A DNA stretch of 15,861 bases from Betaproteobacteria bacterium (lineage in GTDB: Bacteria; Pseudomonadota; Gammaproteobacteria; Burkholderiales; Burkholderiaceae_C), in contig RFTR01000027.1 in assembly GCA_009923345.1 (NCBI GenBank), positions 1 to 15,861 on the forward strand, written 5' to 3'. A program made the translations under genes and the position numbers. This document shows positions 14,275 through 15,861 of the stretch, in pieces. How positions within the stretch are numbered: position 1 is the first letter of the stretch; each line of letters begins with the position of its first letter. Below the pieces are notes generated by a model, which had not been told where the DNA came from, made no database searches, and saw nothing but the letters and a program-made list of their open reading frames with translations.

Positions 14275-15273
14275 ATGCAACAGCGTCAACTCGGTCCATT
14301 CACTGTTTCTGCCATTGGTTTGGGATGTATGAATTTGAGCCATGCCTATGGCACGCCTCCAACTGCTGAAGTGGGTGAGGCATTGATCCACAAAGCCTTA
14401 GATATTGGTGTCACGCTGTTTGATACAGCGGCGATTTATGGTTTTGGGGCCAATGAAAAATTAGTGGGCAAAACTTTAAAAGTGCATCGTCAAAAAATTA
14501 CGCTTTGTAGTAAAGGCGGTATGGCCGGCGTGGAGTTCTCCGACGGTGTCAAACGTGTGATCGACGGCAGGCCCGAGACCATTCGCAAAAATTGTGAAGA
14601 CAGTTTGAACCGATTAGGCACCGATGTGATTGACTTGTATTACCTACACCGCTGGGACAAGAAAGTTCCGATTGAAGAGAGCGTGGGTGCCATGAGCGAT
14701 TTAGTGCGCGCGGGCAAAGTCAGAACTTTAGGTTTGAGCGAGGTCTCTGCAAGCACTTTGCGCAAAGCACATGCAGTGCATCCCATCACGGCCTTGCAAA
14801 CCGAATATTCTTTGTGGACGCGTAATCCTGAGATTGCAGTGCTGCAAGCCTGCAAAGAATTGGGTGTGACGTTTGTGGCATTTAGCCCCGTTGCAAGAGG
14901 TTTTTTATGTGCTGGAGATTTGGCGATTGACCAATTTGCAGAAAAAGATATTCGCCGCACCATGCCGCGTTTTGCGCTAGAGACCTATGCTGCGAACTTG
15001 CCTTTGCGTAAAGCCTACCAAGCCTATGCGGCCAAAGTGGGTTGCACCCCCGCGCAATTGGCGCTTGCTTGGTTGCTTCAGAAAGACAGCACGCTGATTC
15101 CAATCCCGGGTACGCAGAACATCGCGCATTTGCAAGAAAATATGCAATCGTTGGATTTGCACTTATCTGCCCATCAGATGCAAGAGGTAGATGCTCTAGT
15201 AAATCAGCACACGGTTAAAGGCCCACGCTATAACGCGCAGAGCACGATTGAGGTCGATACTGAGGAGTTCTAA
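14275..15273 (+). CDS. Aldo/keto reductase
   Basis: A start at ATG 14275 gives 332 residues; an in-frame ATG at 14245 would overlap the previous gene and precede the conserved QLGPFTVSAIGLGCM start, so I prefer 14275. The NADPH-dependent AKR barrel has the full catalytic tetrad: D50 and Y55 (LFDTAAIYG), K80 (LCSKGG) and H125 (YYLHRWD). The late IPIPGT motif is also present. The overall sequence resembles the YakC/AKR13-type reductases of aldehydes and ketones. It begins 5 nt after the DHS dehydratase-like gene and is the last gene of the run, before the terminator at 15351-15386. Its role in the pathway is unclear: it could reduce a keto intermediate or detoxify an aldehyde. Confidence 0.9.
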   Translation: MQQRQLGPFTVSAIGLGCMNLSHAYGTPPTAEVGEALIHKALDIGVTLFDTAAIYGFGANEKLVGKTLKVHRQKITLCSKGGMAGVEFSDGVKRVIDGRPETIRKNCEDSLNRLGTDVIDLYYLHRWDKKVPIEESVGAMSDLVRAGKVRTLGLSEVSASTLRKAHAVHPITALQTEYSLWTRNPEIAVLQACKELGVTFVAFSPVARGFLCAGDLAIDQFAEKDIRRTMPRFALETYAANLPLRKAYQAYAAKVGCTPAQLALAWLLQKDSTLIPIPGTQNIAHLQENMQSLDLHLSAHQMQEVDALVNQHTVKGPRYNAQSTIEVDTEEF

Positions 15274-15276
15274 ACC

Positions 15277-15338
15277 TTTTTACTTTTCGTGAATAGTAAA
15301 AGATAAATAAGCAGTTAAATAGTTTTTACTTTTCCGTG
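15277..15338 (+). repeat. Short direct repeat in the AKR-rpoD gap
   Basis: TTTTTACTTTTCGTG (15277-15291) recurs as TTTTTACTTTTCCGTG (15323-15338), 46 bp apart with one inserted C. Between them AGTAAAA (15295-15301) can pair with TTTTACT in either copy. The function is unknown; this AT-rich stretch might be a promoter-like or spacer remnant. Confidence 0.4.
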
Positions 15339-15350
15339 CCGCTCAAAAGA

Positions 15351-15386
15351 AAAACCCCGCAAGTTTTACACCTGCGGGGTTTTTTT
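15351..15386. terminator. Bidirectional rho-independent terminator
   Basis: AAAACCCCGCA (15351-15361) pairs with TGCGGGGTTTT (15373-15383) around an 11-nt loop, followed by a T run to 15386 on the plus strand. An A run on the left (15350-15354) gives a T run on the minus strand. It sits 18 nt past the rpoD stop and 77 nt past the aldo/keto reductase stop, and so can end both convergent transcripts. Confidence 0.88.
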
Positions 15387-15404
15387 GTTGCTGGATAGAT
15401 CTAG

Positions 15405-15861
15405 TTAGATCGTGTCAATAAAGCTGCGCAACTTGTCGCTGCGGCTGGGGTGCTTCAATTTACGCAGAGCCTTGGCTTCAATCTGACGGATGCGCTCGCG
15501 CGTGACGTCGAATTGCTTGCCGACCTCTTCCAAAGTATGGTCGCTGGTCATTTCGATACCAAAACGCATGCGCAGCACTTTGGCTTCGCGTGGGGTGAGG
15601 CCGTCCAAGATGTCTTTGACCACATCGCGCAAACCGGCTTGCATCGCAGCTTCGATAGGCGCTGTGTTGACGCTGTCTTCGATGAAGTCGCCCAAGTGGC
15701 TGTCGTCATCGTCACCAATCGGTGTTTCCATGGAGATAGGCTCTTTGGCGATCTTCATGATCTTGCGGATCTTGTCCTCTGGAATTTCCATCTTCTCGGC
15801 CAAGACGCTCGCATCTGGCTCAAAACCAAACTCTTGCAAGTGTTGGCGGCTGATGCGGTTC
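15405..15861 (-). CDS. rpoD: RNA polymerase primary sigma factor RpoD, C-terminal part (5' end outside window)
   Basis: About 151 residues of the C-terminus are visible; the gene enters from the right edge. The sequence covers the end of region 3 (with SMETPIGDDDDSHLGDFIED) and all of region 4, including GLTPREAKVLRMRFGI and the -35-binding helix in LEEVGKQFDVTRERIRQIEA, ending LRSFIDTI. These are essentially the sigma-70 consensus of housekeeping factors. It is an ordinary core gene convergent with the catabolic run, so the run has been inserted or retained next to a core locus. No sign of damage is visible. Confidence 0.97.
   Translation of the reverse strand, partial: NRISRQHLQEFGFEPDASVLAEKMEIPEDKIRKIMKIAKEPISMETPIGDDDDSHLGDFIEDSVNTAPIEAAMQAGLRDVVKDILDGLTPREAKVLRMRFGIEMTSDHTLEEVGKQFDVTRERIRQIEAKALRKLKHPSRSDKLRSFIDTI

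Noticed and set aside
1..15861. CRISPR arrays, tRNA/rRNA genes, insertion sequences, attachment sites
   Set aside because: No regularly spaced repeats, no cloverleaf-like or rRNA-like segments, no transposase or integrase frames and no terminal inverted repeats were seen on either strand.

Overview
The window looks like a chromosomal segment from a betaproteobacterium of the order Burkholderiales, probably a Comamonadaceae-type freshwater or soil organism. The evidence is the RpoD C-terminus, the HAAT-type ABC operon, the paired IclR regulators and the mid-range GC; no 16S rRNA or other phylogenetic marker is present, so the family is a guess. There are no rRNA or tRNA genes, CRISPR arrays, transposases or phage genes. 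Coding density is very high and the longest gap is about 0.2 kb.

Layout. (1) 1-2127, minus strand: an AroE-like NAD-type dehydrogenase followed by a KstD/fumarate-reductase-like flavoprotein that runs off the left edge. (2) 2128-2248: divergent promoter region with a palindrome. (3) 2249-5547, plus strand: an IclR regulator and a second flavoprotein, paralogous to the first and fused in frame to a NIPSNAP-like protein. (4) 5563-6345, minus strand: a PcaR/PobR-type IclR regulator. (5) 6346-6553: divergent control region with two abutting perfect inverted repeats and PcaR-like boxes. (6) 6554-15273, plus strand: a long run of genes in one direction, encoding a complete branched-chain-amino-acid-type ABC importer (binding protein, two permeases, two ATPases), a type II 3-dehydroquinate dehydratase-like enzyme, a second AroE-like dehydrogenase, an HPPD-like VOC protein, a 3-dehydroshikimate dehydratase-like TIM barrel, and an aldo/keto reductase. 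(7) 15351-15386: bidirectional terminator. (8) 15405-15861, minus strand: the 3' part of rpoD.

How the genes fit together (inference from family knowledge). The plus-strand run resembles a quinate/shikimate utilisation operon: import, NAD-dependent oxidation of a ring hydroxyl (AroE-like), dehydration of 3-dehydroquinate to 3-dehydroshikimate (type II DHQase), and dehydration/aromatisation to protocatechuate (QuiC/AsbF-type barrel), under a PcaR-like regulator. Several features do not fit a textbook operon. Both AroE paralogs carry the same unusual substrate-site changes. The DHQase has an altered N-terminal active-site loop. The two halves of a QuiC1-type DHS dehydratase are separate genes in reversed order, and the HPPD-like half has lost two of its three iron ligands. 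Two ketone-desaturase-like flavoproteins and a NIPSNAP protein are added. A reasonable hypothesis is that the locus funnels a shikimate- or quinate-like alicyclic acid, possibly a reduced or deoxy variant that needs ring desaturation, into the protocatechuate pathway. The protocatechuate ring-cleavage genes are not in this window.
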